Assembly (NCBI GenBank): GCA_947168005.1
Contig: CAMVKI010000005.1
Location: forward strand, 1-34,306
Length of the DNA stretch: 34,306 bases
Reading direction: 5' to 3'
DNA from: an uncultured Clostridia bacterium
Lineage (GTDB): Bacteria > Bacillota > Clostridia > Oscillospirales > Oscillospiraceae
The notes under the pieces are model-generated. The model searched no databases, was not told the origin of the DNA, and saw only the letters and a program-made list of their open reading frames with translations. Positions 1 through 7,510 of this stretch are shown one piece after another; position 1 is the first letter of the stretch; each line of letters begins with the position of its first letter. The position numbers were made by a program, and so were the translations under genes.

Positions 1-50
1 AGCAGATATTCGTTAAAGGTACGGGAGGGCTCGGTGATGAAGCTTGCCAT
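1..50 (-). CDS. guaB: IMP dehydrogenase, N-terminal fragment (truncated by window edge)
   Basis: Reverse complement of 1-50 reads MASFITEPSRTFNEYLL, matching the start of clostridial IMP dehydrogenases (..EPSRTFNEYLLIPG). Confidence 0.7.
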   Translation of the reverse strand, partial: MASFITEPSRTFNEYL

Positions 51-61
51 GGCGGTTCTCC

Positions 62-556
62 TTATTGATTGAGCTCTTCGCGGATGGGCTTGTTCTGGGC
101 CAGGAGGGTCTCGGCCAGGTTGGTATTGTAGTCCACCAGGCGCTGGGCCAGCTCCAGGTCGTCCACGGCCAGGATCTCGGCTGCCAGAACCGCCGCGTTG
201 ACGCCGGCGCCGACGCCGACGGTGGCGACGGGGATGCCCTCGGTCATCTGGACCGTGGAGCGGAGGGCGTCCATGCCGTCAAAGCCCTGCACGGGACAGG
301 GGACGGAAATTACGGGCAGGGTGGTATTGGCGGCGATGGCGCCTGCCACGTGGCCGGACATGCCGGAGAAGGCGATGACGGCGGCCAGGCCCCGGCCTCT
401 GGCGGAGCGGGCGTATTCCGCCGTCTCGCCCGGGGTCAGATGGGCGGAAAGGACGTGGATCTCATAGGGAATCTCCAGCTCCTTCAGCGTATCGACGGTT
501 TTTTGGACGACGGGAAGCTCCTCGCGGCCCCCCAGAACGATCCCGATCAGTTTCAT
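62..556 (-). CDS. purE: PurE-like N5-carboxyaminoimidazole ribonucleotide mutase, divergent active-site motifs
   Basis: 164 aa; LPVVQKTVDTLKELEIPYEIHVLSAHLTP, IPVATVGVGAGVNAAVLAAEILA typical of PurE; SD GGGAGG upstream of ATG. Confidence 0.8.
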   Translation of the reverse strand: MKLIGIVLGGREELPVVQKTVDTLKELEIPYEIHVLSAHLTPGETAEYARSARGRGLAAVIAFSGMSGHVAGAIAANTTLPVISVPCPVQGFDGMDALRSTVQMTEGIPVATVGVGAGVNAAVLAAEILAVDDLELAQRLVDYNTNLAETLLAQNKPIREELNQ

Positions 557-610
557 TTCTGTTCCTCCCTTTTATGTGTACGGTAGGTTTTACGTTGAAC
601 TTTCGTAAAC

Positions 611-639
611 AAGATAGCATATTCCCGCGAAGATTGCAA
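611..639 (-). promoter_or_regulatory. sigma-A-like promoter for purE/guaB
   Basis: Minus strand TTGCAA - 17 bp - TATCTT with TGC extended -10 (TTGCAATCTTCGCGGGAATATGCTATCTT), upstream of the purE start at 556. Confidence 0.6.
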
Positions 640-675
640 GAGCTTCTTTCCCGGGAAAACGGCGGCGCGCTTTCC

Positions 676-1896
676 TCAGAAAAGCTGATATTGGAAGTAG
701 GTCAGGACGACGTAGGCGACGATCAGCGCGCCGAGGATCAGGCCCTGCTTGCCCCGGTGCTGGGTCAGCAGGCCGACGAATTCCCGGACCGCGGCGTTGG
801 GCCAGAAGTACCACTTGGAGCGGCAGCCCATGCCCAGGGCCCGCATTTTCACCCGGCGGGCCTTGAGACCGGAGCGGAAGACGTGGTAGTTGCTTGTGGA
901 GAAGGCGATGACCGCGTCGGGCTTCGCCTCCTGGATGAGCTTTTTGGAAAAGGCCATATTCTCCGCCGTGTCGGTGGACCGGTCCTCCAGGAGCATCCGT
1001 TCCGCGGGGACGCCCTGCTCCGCCAGATAGCGGCGCATGGATTCGGCCTCGGAGACGCACTCGTTGGGTCCCCGGCCGCCGGAGAGGACGAAGACGGGGG
1101 CCTTCCCGGTCTCGGCCTCCTGGGCTTTGGCGAAGTCCAGGGCGCGGTCGAGCCGACCCCGGAGCAGGGGCGTGGGGCTGCCGTCCTTACGGATGGCACA
1201 GCCGAGGACGATGAGGAAATCCTTGTCCTTCGCGGGCTCGTATCTGGCAGCGATGGCGTCGGCCACGATGGTCCCGAGCATCATACACTCGAAATAGAGA
1301 TAGATCGCGGCCAGGAAGTTCGTAAGCATATCGTGGAGCATGACCTCCGTCTGCGAGCCCGTGCTGTAGTAGTCCAGGCCGAAAATCAGGGCGAAGCCCC
1401 CGAGAATCAGAAGGGCCAGCAGGATGCCCAGCAGATTCACCGGGCGAAAGCCCTCGTGGCGGATCAGGGACAGATTTGAGACGATCAGGGCAAGGGAAAA
1501 GACGAAGAGAAAGGGAAAGCTGATGATCGAGTAGTTCTTCGCGGAGTTCAGCAGGCCGCTCAGCAGATTGGGCAGGAGATGCTCCGCCGGGATCCCCTGC
1601 AGGGCGAAAAACTCAACGACGTAGACGGCGCCGATAAAGAGCGAAAACAGGGCGAAGCCGAAATAGATGATGGTGTTGTAGGAATAGAGATTATAGCGCA
1701 TTTGCAGGAAGAAGGCCCGGAGCAGCAGGACCGTCACCGTGAAAAAGTACACGGAAAGCAGAAGGCAGCTGTAGAGCAGATAACGCTCGCCGCCGAGGGA
1801 AAACAGCAAAACCAGCGCCGCCAGCACGGCGGCGCTGAGCACGGCGATATGGTAGACCTTCGGTTTTTTGTGGAGGGTATCCAGCTTCAAATCCAT
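676..1896 (-). CDS. Multi-TM protein with C-terminal YdcF/ElyC/SanA (DUF218) domain
   Basis: Hydrophobic N-terminal half; DFLIVLGCAIRKDGSPTPLLRGRLDRAL...VFVLSGGRGPNECVSEAESMRRYL...LLEDRSTDTAENMAFS is DUF218-like. Confidence 0.85.
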   Translation of the reverse strand: MDLKLDTLHKKPKVYHIAVLSAAVLAALVLLFSLGGERYLLYSCLLLSVYFFTVTVLLLRAFFLQMRYNLYSYNTIIYFGFALFSLFIGAVYVVEFFALQGIPAEHLLPNLLSGLLNSAKNYSIISFPFLFVFSLALIVSNLSLIRHEGFRPVNLLGILLALLILGGFALIFGLDYYSTGSQTEVMLHDMLTNFLAAIYLYFECMMLGTIVADAIAARYEPAKDKDFLIVLGCAIRKDGSPTPLLRGRLDRALDFAKAQEAETGKAPVFVLSGGRGPNECVSEAESMRRYLAEQGVPAERMLLEDRSTDTAENMAFSKKLIQEAKPDAVIAFSTSNYHVFRSGLKARRVKMRALGMGCRSKWYFWPNAAVREFVGLLTQHRGKQGLILGALIVAYVVLTYFQYQLF

Positions 1897-1897
1897 G

Positions 1898-2464
1898 TCA
1901 GTTTCCCTCCGGGAAGAGCTCCGTGATGATTTTGTTCATCTCCTGCCAGGCGGCTGTGTCCTTCAGGCCGGAGAGCAGCGCCGCGACGCTGCGGTAGTAC
2001 CAGGCGTGCTGGGCCGGGTCCTTCTGGTGGAAGATGCTCCAGAGGGCCCTTCCGCGGGTCCGGGCCAGACGGCGGATGGAGCGGAGGTTGGAGAGCTTGT
2101 CCCCCAGCCAGAGGATGGCGACGCCGGGGTCCTTCGCCCGGCTCAGGGCCGCCAGAGACATTTCCTTGCGGCGTCGCCAGGTCTCGGCAGGGGGCAGATT
2201 CGCCTGCTTGTCCTCGGTCTCGGCGCCCACCAGGGCGGCCACCCGCTCCCCGAATTTAGCCCGGAGCTCCTCCGGGGCGACCCCCGCGTCCTCCACCACG
2301 TCGTGGAGGACGGCGGCGGCCAGGACCTCGGGATCGGTGGTCAGGGTGGCGCAGATGGCGGCCACCTCCAGGGGATGCACAAGGTAGGGCAGATCGCTGC
2401 CCTTGCGCCGCTGGCCCTCGTGGGCCTTCGCGGCGAAGCAGACGGCTTCTTCAAACAGTGCCAT
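1898..2464 (-). CDS. HD-domain phosphohydrolase (MESH1/SpoT-type)
   Basis: AAKAHEGQRRKGSDLPYLVHPLEVA...AAVLHDVVEDAG...LWLGDKLSNLRSI motifs. Confidence 0.8.
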   Translation of the reverse strand: MALFEEAVCFAAKAHEGQRRKGSDLPYLVHPLEVAAICATLTTDPEVLAAAVLHDVVEDAGVAPEELRAKFGERVAALVGAETEDKQANLPPAETWRRRKEMSLAALSRAKDPGVAILWLGDKLSNLRSIRRLARTRGRALWSIFHQKDPAQHAWYYRSVAALLSGLKDTAAWQEMNKIITELFPEGN

Positions 2465-2497
2465 AATCTCTCCTTTGTGGGCATCGGCCCCTGCGGG

Positions 2498-4060
2498 TCA
2501 GATCCGTTTCGTCAGGGTCAGGACGTTCTGACCGTCCCGGTACTCGTACTGTACCTCGTCCATGAGCTGCTTGGTGAGGAAGATGCCCAGACCGCCCAGC
2601 TTGCGCTCCGCCGCCAGGGCGGTAACGTCCGGGTCCTCCTTCTCCAGGGGGTTATAGGGCACGCCCCGGTCCCGGAAGGTGACGTCCACCCGGCGCGGCT
2701 CCTCGGAGACCTGCACGCGAACGGCGGCCTTGCCCTCGCCGGGGGCGTAGGCGTAGTTGGCGATATTGACGAAGATCTCCTCCACGGCCAGATCCAGCTG
2801 CATCTGCGCCTTGGGAGAACAGTCCTCCCCGACCCGCTCGCCCACGAAGGCCTGAACCTCGTCCAGATTCTCCACCTTCGCCGGCAGAATCAGCTCGTCC
2901 CGGGTGAAGCTCAGCTCGTCCACCCGGTCCAGCAGCTCCAGGAGCTCGGTCTTCCAATGCTCGATCAGGGCTCTGCCGTCCTCGGTCTCCAGGCCGCCGC
3001 GGCGGATGTTCCGGCGAATCAGCCGGGTATAGCCGAGCACCCGGGCCTTATCCTCCACCTCCCTGAGCTTCGCCTCGCAGTTGGTGCCCAGATAGGCGGA
3101 GAGGAAGCCCCGCCAGAAGCGCTTGGCGGTATCGAAGGAGAAGCCCTGGAAGCGATGGATGCCGTCGGGGTCCAGCTCATAAAAGCCGATGAAGGAGTTG
3201 TAGATGCTGCCCAGCTCAAAGATGGGGTTGCCCACGCTGAGGGTGTCCATGTCGATGAGCAGGACCTCGTCGTTTTGCAGCTCCAGGTTTTTCGTGTGGT
3301 AGTCGCCGTGGATCATGTGGTCGTCGTGGGGAACGGCTTCGACCAGGGCCGTCAGCTTCTTCCCGGCCGCCTCGGGGAGGTAGTCCAGCAGGAAGCGGAC
3401 CCAGCCCAGGACCGTCTCCCGCAGATCGGGCAGCTTGCCCGCGGGGACAACGGTGCCATGAATCTTCTTGAGCAGCTCGGCAAACTCCCGGATGCACCAG
3501 TTCAGCCGCTCGGGCTCCGTGGCGATGATCCGCGAAAAGGAGCGGGCGTTGAGCAGCTCAAAGACCGTGCCGTAGCCCTCCCCTACCCGGATCACGTCGT
3601 AGGAGATGGCCGTGGGGATGCCGAGAATCAGGGCCAGCTTCGCCTTCTCCCGCTCCTCGCGGATCGCGTCCAGGGCGTCCGGGTCCCGGTAGACCTTGAC
3701 CACCGTATCCTTGTCGATGCGGTAGACGGAGCCGTTGGCCCCGTGGCCGATCTCCTCGCAGCCCTCGATGGATACGGTCTTCATGGCCTTCTCCACCCGC
3801 ATCATTTCGGTAAAGCCCGTCATTTCCAGGATCTCGTAGACCTCAGAGCTGACGTTGACAAGGCGCATATCGCCGGCATTCTTCCTCAGGTGAAGCAGGA
3901 TCCGCAGGCCCGCGCTGGAGATATAGCTCAGCTTTGCCAGGTCCAGAATCAGGACCACGGGCTTCTCCCCCGCCAGCTTCGCGTTGAGCTCCCGCTCCAC
4001 CTGGGCCGCGTTGGCGGAATCCACCCGCCCGGAGAGTTCCAGTCTTTTTTCATCAGCCAT
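2498..4060 (-). CDS. STAS domain + aminoglycoside-phosphotransferase-like kinase + RsbW-like HATPase fusion
   Basis: N-term DLAKLSYISSAGLRILLHLRK (STAS); middle IHGDYHTKNLELQNDEVLLIDMDTLSVGNP (APH-like HGDxHxxN / DxD); C-term LAVEEIFVNIANYAY...GGLGIFLTKQLMDEVQYEYRDGQNVLTLTK (HATPase_c/RsbW). Confidence 0.85.
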   Translation of the reverse strand: MADEKRLELSGRVDSANAAQVERELNAKLAGEKPVVLILDLAKLSYISSAGLRILLHLRKNAGDMRLVNVSSEVYEILEMTGFTEMMRVEKAMKTVSIEGCEEIGHGANGSVYRIDKDTVVKVYRDPDALDAIREEREKAKLALILGIPTAISYDVIRVGEGYGTVFELLNARSFSRIIATEPERLNWCIREFAELLKKIHGTVVPAGKLPDLRETVLGWVRFLLDYLPEAAGKKLTALVEAVPHDDHMIHGDYHTKNLELQNDEVLLIDMDTLSVGNPIFELGSIYNSFIGFYELDPDGIHRFQGFSFDTAKRFWRGFLSAYLGTNCEAKLREVEDKARVLGYTRLIRRNIRRGGLETEDGRALIEHWKTELLELLDRVDELSFTRDELILPAKVENLDEVQAFVGERVGEDCSPKAQMQLDLAVEEIFVNIANYAYAPGEGKAAVRVQVSEEPRRVDVTFRDRGVPYNPLEKEDPDVTALAAERKLGGLGIFLTKQLMDEVQYEYRDGQNVLTLTKRI

Positions 4061-4901
4061 TGCTGCCGCCTCCTTTATATTCTACGCAGAGCATGGTCAA
4101 ATCGTCAAATTGTTCGGCGTTCCGCACAAAGCCGTCAACGGCCTCCCGGACGTTTTGCAGAAGCTGCTCGGGGGCGGCGTCGGGCTGACGGTTCAGCGCT
4201 TCGATCATCCGCTCCGTGCCAAAGAGCTCGTTATTCCTGTTCGTGGCCTCCGGAACGCCGTCGGTGTAGACAAAGAGCCTGGCGCCTGGCTCCAGCAAGA
4301 GGGTATATTCGGGGTATTTCGTGCCCTCCACGCCGCCGATCACCAGCCCGTGGGGATCCTTGTAGAGGGCATAGCTGCCCTTGGGCCGCTGAAGGACGGG
4401 GTACTCGTGGCCCGCGCTGGCGGCAACCAGCTTGCCGGTGGAGAGCTCCAGGATGCCCAGCCAGACGGTGACGAACATGTCCTCGGGGTTTTTGGAGCAA
4501 ATGGCCTCGTTGGCCATGGTGAGGCTGAGATTCTCGATCTCGTCGCTGGTGCGGATATTCAGGGAGGAAAAACGATCCGTAACCGCGGCGCCGGACTTCC
4601 GGTCCTCGGTGTAGGCCTCGGCCGCTCTCGCGATGGCGTTGATGGGGTCCGACACGGAGCGCTTCATGTCCTTGGTGAGGACCCAGGCGATCAGGGCCGT
4701 CAGCAGAAGGATTGCTCCGCCGAGATAGACGGCGAAGGAGCGGATGCCGGAGATGAGGTTGTGCACCGCGATGTCCACCAGCACGTAGCAATGGATGCTC
4801 CCCGCCGAATCCCGGATGGGCAGGCCGGCGGTGCAGAGCCAGCCGTAGTTTTCGGTATAGTCGATGTCATAGAGCCGACCCGTGCCGTCTTTTTCCGGCA
4901 T
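4053..4901 (-). CDS. Truncated SpoIIE/PP2C-family protein (sensor remnant-TM-HAMP-PP2C C-terminal half)
   Basis: Start MPEKDG at 4901 behind GGAAGGAGG; HAMP-like region; MFVTVWLGILELSTGKLVAASAGHEYPVL...VYTDGVPEATN...FDDLTMLCVEY are SpoIIE C-terminal motifs. GGDFYD and ADVSGKG segments absent. ORF-track start 4946 lacks a convincing RBS. Confidence 0.75.
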   Translation of the reverse strand: MPEKDGTGRLYDIDYTENYGWLCTAGLPIRDSAGSIHCYVLVDIAVHNLISGIRSFAVYLGGAILLLTALIAWVLTKDMKRSVSDPINAIARAAEAYTEDRKSGAAVTDRFSSLNIRTSDEIENLSLTMANEAICSKNPEDMFVTVWLGILELSTGKLVAASAGHEYPVLQRPKGSYALYKDPHGLVIGGVEGTKYPEYTLLLEPGARLFVYTDGVPEATNRNNELFGTERMIEALNRQPDAAPEQLLQNVREAVDGFVRNAEQFDDLTMLCVEYKGGGSNG

Positions 4902-4940
4902 GGCTGTCCTCCTTCCCGTTTTTCTTCTTTCCAAATATAT

Positions 4941-4968
4941 TATCACAAAGTCAGGATAAAATCATTAC
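4941..4968 (-). promoter_or_regulatory. Promoter-like motif GTAATGATTTT-N8-TTTGTGATA (minus copy)
   Basis: Reverse complement GTAATGATTTTATCCTGACTTTGTGATA followed by ATATA; ends 40 bp upstream of the start at 4901; same motif on plus strand at 5043-5070. Confidence 0.6.
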
Positions 4969-4973
4969 TTTTT

Positions 4974-5002
4974 TTCCGGAATGGGGATATTTTTTTCCGG
5001 AA
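4974..5002. promoter_or_regulatory. Two identical TTTTTTTCCGGAA repeats carrying TTCCGGAA palindromes
   Basis: TTCCGGAA at 4974-4981 and 4995-5002, 21 bp apart, between the divergent promoter-like motifs. Confidence 0.5.
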
Positions 5003-5042
5003 GAAAAATTTTTTAAAAATAATGTTGTTATGTTAATCATTT

Positions 5043-5070
5043 GTAATGATTTTGTACGTTTTTTGTGATA
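5043..5070 (+). promoter_or_regulatory. Promoter-like motif GTAATGATTTT-N8-TTTGTGATA (plus copy) for the T4SS operon
   Basis: GTAATGATTTTGTACGTTTTTTGTGATA followed by TAGTG, ~105 bp upstream of the pilin start. Confidence 0.6.
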
Positions 5071-5174
5071 TAGTGTCCGAGGTAGGATGGGCGTCGTGGA
5101 ATCAGACGGTTGATTTTCGGCGTCTTGTTCCGCAAAACCCAATCTAAAAAACCACAAACAAGGAGGAACAAACC

Positions 5175-5453
5175 ATGTGGGATAGTGTCATTGACCCAAT
5201 CGTTTCGCTGCTCAACAGCTTTCTGACTCCTCTGCTGGCCATTGTCGGCGCGGCAGGCGCTTTGTACTGCGTGATCCTCGGCGTCAAGTACGCCAAGGCC
5301 GAGGAGCCGCAGGACCGTGAGAAGGCCAAGGGTGCCCTGAAGAACGCCATCATCGGCTACGTGCTGATCTTCGTGCTTCTGCTGGCCCTCAACCTTTCCA
5401 AAAAGCCTCTGGTCGAATGGCTGCAGACCTATACGACGAACAACATCGGCTAA
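5175..5453 (+). CDS. VirB2/TrbC-like pilin subunit (Mbov_0395-type small two-TM protein)
   Basis: 92 aa, two hydrophobic segments (LLAIVGAAGALYCVILGVKYAKAEE; AIIGYVLIFVLLLALNLS); first gene of T4SS operon; SD AAGGAGG. Confidence 0.7.
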   Translation: MWDSVIDPIVSLLNSFLTPLLAIVGAAGALYCVILGVKYAKAEEPQDREKAKGALKNAIIGYVLIFVLLLALNLSKKPLVEWLQTYTTNNIG

Positions 5454-5485
5454 GCAATCAGCTGCCGCACCGAATTCCGCCGCCC

Positions 5486-5621
5486 GCCCTCCCTGCGGGA
5501 GGGCTGCCGCGACGATCCCGTCTGCGACGGACTGCGACCGCATTCGCGGCGTGAACGGTACGGTGGGAGCCCACAGGGCTCCCGACCCGAGGGCGCGGAC
5601 TCTCCGCGCCTTCGGGTCGGG
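5486..5621 (+). promoter_or_regulatory. Structured intergenic RNA: three strong hairpins after the pilin gene
   Basis: Hairpins 5486-5504 (GCCCTCCC-TGC-GGGAGGGC), 5565-5583 (GGGAGCCC-ACA-GGGCTCCC), 5581-5621 (19-bp stem, loop CTC, one G-U). No U-run follows. Confidence 0.65.
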
Positions 5622-5672
5622 AACCTTGCGTTCTGTTATTTCCGTAATTCACCGTAAGGAGTTTATCACGAT

Positions 5673-7499
5673 ATGAAAAGGAAAAGATTGCTGCAGCGGG
5701 GCGTGCTGCTCCTGTTGGCGCTGGTGCTGGCCGCGGGGTGCTTCTGGCCCGCGCTGACGGCGGAGGCCTCGGACTTTACCATCGACGACTCCGGCTTTGT
5801 CAGCGTCAAGTATGACCACCAAACGCTCTATATCTGGCGGCGCGGAATGCCCGAGGCGGTCCGGGAGGAGGATATCGGCTATAAGCGGGACCTGCTGATC
5901 TGCTGGGACGGGATGTACTATCTGAAGCCCTCGGAAAACGACGCCTTTATGACGCAAATGGTAAGAAGATACCCTACGCATAACGGCTCAAACACGCATT
6001 CCCTCAACACCAGCGGCATTGCCGAATTTATGAACAGCTTCGGCCTCGGTTGGATCTATTACTTCGTGTTTGACTGGTCCTATGCCAAGCATATCACCTA
6101 TGACAACGGCTGGTTCCCCTACGACGGTACCAACAGCTGGAACAACGACCGATATCCCAATGGGTATCCCCACGGCTACTATATGTACGTCGTTCCCTAC
6201 GACAACAGCGCAGGTCTGCTCAGCAGTCTCCCCCTCAACTACAGCGTCCTGGACGACGCGGACATCTGCGGCACGCTGACGAAAATCGATTCCCTGCCCT
6301 TCGGCGCCTACGTCGGAAGGGAGAGCGCGCAATATACAGACGCGAACGGTTCTGCTTACACAAGCTCCGACAATGCCTACGGCATCGGCATCCCCTATCC
6401 CAAGACGGGTTCATACGGTTCCGCGGGCAATTCCGGCCGCAGCGGCGTATGGGTCGCAAGCGACCACAAGATCCACACCTGGAACGACGACTACTGGTAC
6501 AAGGCGGACGACCAGTACACCTACGTCCGCGCCAGCCTGGATTACTGGACCGCCGGCGACGATGAAACCAAATTCAGGCCCAACGGCAACCACTCCAAGG
6601 CGGACAGCTGCTGGCGGATTGTGGCGCATGACGGCACCAAGAAGGTCTCCATCGAGACCATAGGAAAGGGCTACACCTGCAAATACAACGACGACGGCTT
6701 TGCCGACAATGAAGACAAGGACGATCTGTATCACCTTTATCATGGCGGAATCTTCGGTTATATGGCCCTCGCCCACTACGGCAGCCAGTTCCGCACCGTG
6801 GGCAACGCCAATCAGTGGGCCTACAATTATAAATACGACTCGGGCCATCCCTCCGGCAGAAGTCCCTATCTGGACGCCGACGCGGATCTCTTTGACGTGT
6901 ACTGGTGCGAGCCCAAGATAATCAACTACCTGCAAACCCCAATCGAGGTGGCAAACGGACAGGTGACCAACCTGGAGGGGCCCATGTGCAACAACAGCAC
7001 CATCACCGTCAAGGACGGCGGCACCCTCACCATCACCGGCTGGTGCGCAAACAACGGCACCATCATCGTCGAGCCCGGCGGAACCCTCTACGTCCAGAAG
7101 GACGCCTGCCTCAACCGCATGGCCTTCCCGGAGCAGTACGAGGACCACAAGGGCGGCACCATCATCTCCGAGGGCCTGATCCTCGTGGGCGAAAACGCAA
7201 AGCTCTGCGGCGGCGGCATGGAGGGCATCCACCTGAAGGACGGCTGTCACGTGGTCAACTACGGCCTGGTGACCTCCGAGAACTTTATCATCGACAACGC
7301 CTACACCATCGAGAACCGTCAGAACGGCGTCGTCTTCTACGGCTCCGGCAACGGCATTCTCGGCAGCGGCATGGGCACCTGGGCCAACGCCGCCGGCCCC
7401 GACGGCTACAAGGAACGGGGCAAATACGAGCCCACCTGCGTCACCAACCTCACTCCCGGCTCTGACCACTACGTTGCCAACGCGATCTACAACGATTAA
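5673..7499 (+). CDS. Secreted protein with C-terminal beta-helix-like repeats
   Basis: Signal peptide MKRKRLLQRGVLLLLALVLAAGCFWPALTAEA; NNSTITVKDGGTLTITGWCANNGTIIVEPGGTLYV repeats. Confidence 0.75.
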   Translation: MKRKRLLQRGVLLLLALVLAAGCFWPALTAEASDFTIDDSGFVSVKYDHQTLYIWRRGMPEAVREEDIGYKRDLLICWDGMYYLKPSENDAFMTQMVRRYPTHNGSNTHSLNTSGIAEFMNSFGLGWIYYFVFDWSYAKHITYDNGWFPYDGTNSWNNDRYPNGYPHGYYMYVVPYDNSAGLLSSLPLNYSVLDDADICGTLTKIDSLPFGAYVGRESAQYTDANGSAYTSSDNAYGIGIPYPKTGSYGSAGNSGRSGVWVASDHKIHTWNDDYWYKADDQYTYVRASLDYWTAGDDETKFRPNGNHSKADSCWRIVAHDGTKKVSIETIGKGYTCKYNDDGFADNEDKDDLYHLYHGGIFGYMALAHYGSQFRTVGNANQWAYNYKYDSGHPSGRSPYLDADADLFDVYWCEPKIINYLQTPIEVANGQVTNLEGPMCNNSTITVKDGGTLTITGWCANNGTIIVEPGGTLYVQKDACLNRMAFPEQYEDHKGGTIISEGLILVGENAKLCGGGMEGIHLKDGCHVVNYGLVTSENFIIDNAYTIENRQNGVVFYGSGNGILGSGMGTWANAAGPDGYKERGKYEPTCVTNLTPGSDHYVANAIYND

Positions 7500-7510
7500 G
7501 GGATTTTGCC

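Noticed and set aside
1868-4471. 867-aa plus-strand ORF and similar ORFs at 574-1479 and 3984-5036
   Set aside because: Antisense shadows of the HD, STAS-kinase-ATPase and SpoIIE-like genes.
5454-5672. Small ORFs (e.g. 5458-5652 minus) and a CRISPR-like interpretation of the hairpin region
   Set aside because: The stems differ in sequence and spacing, so this is not a repeat-spacer array, and the ORFs simply traverse GC-rich hairpins.
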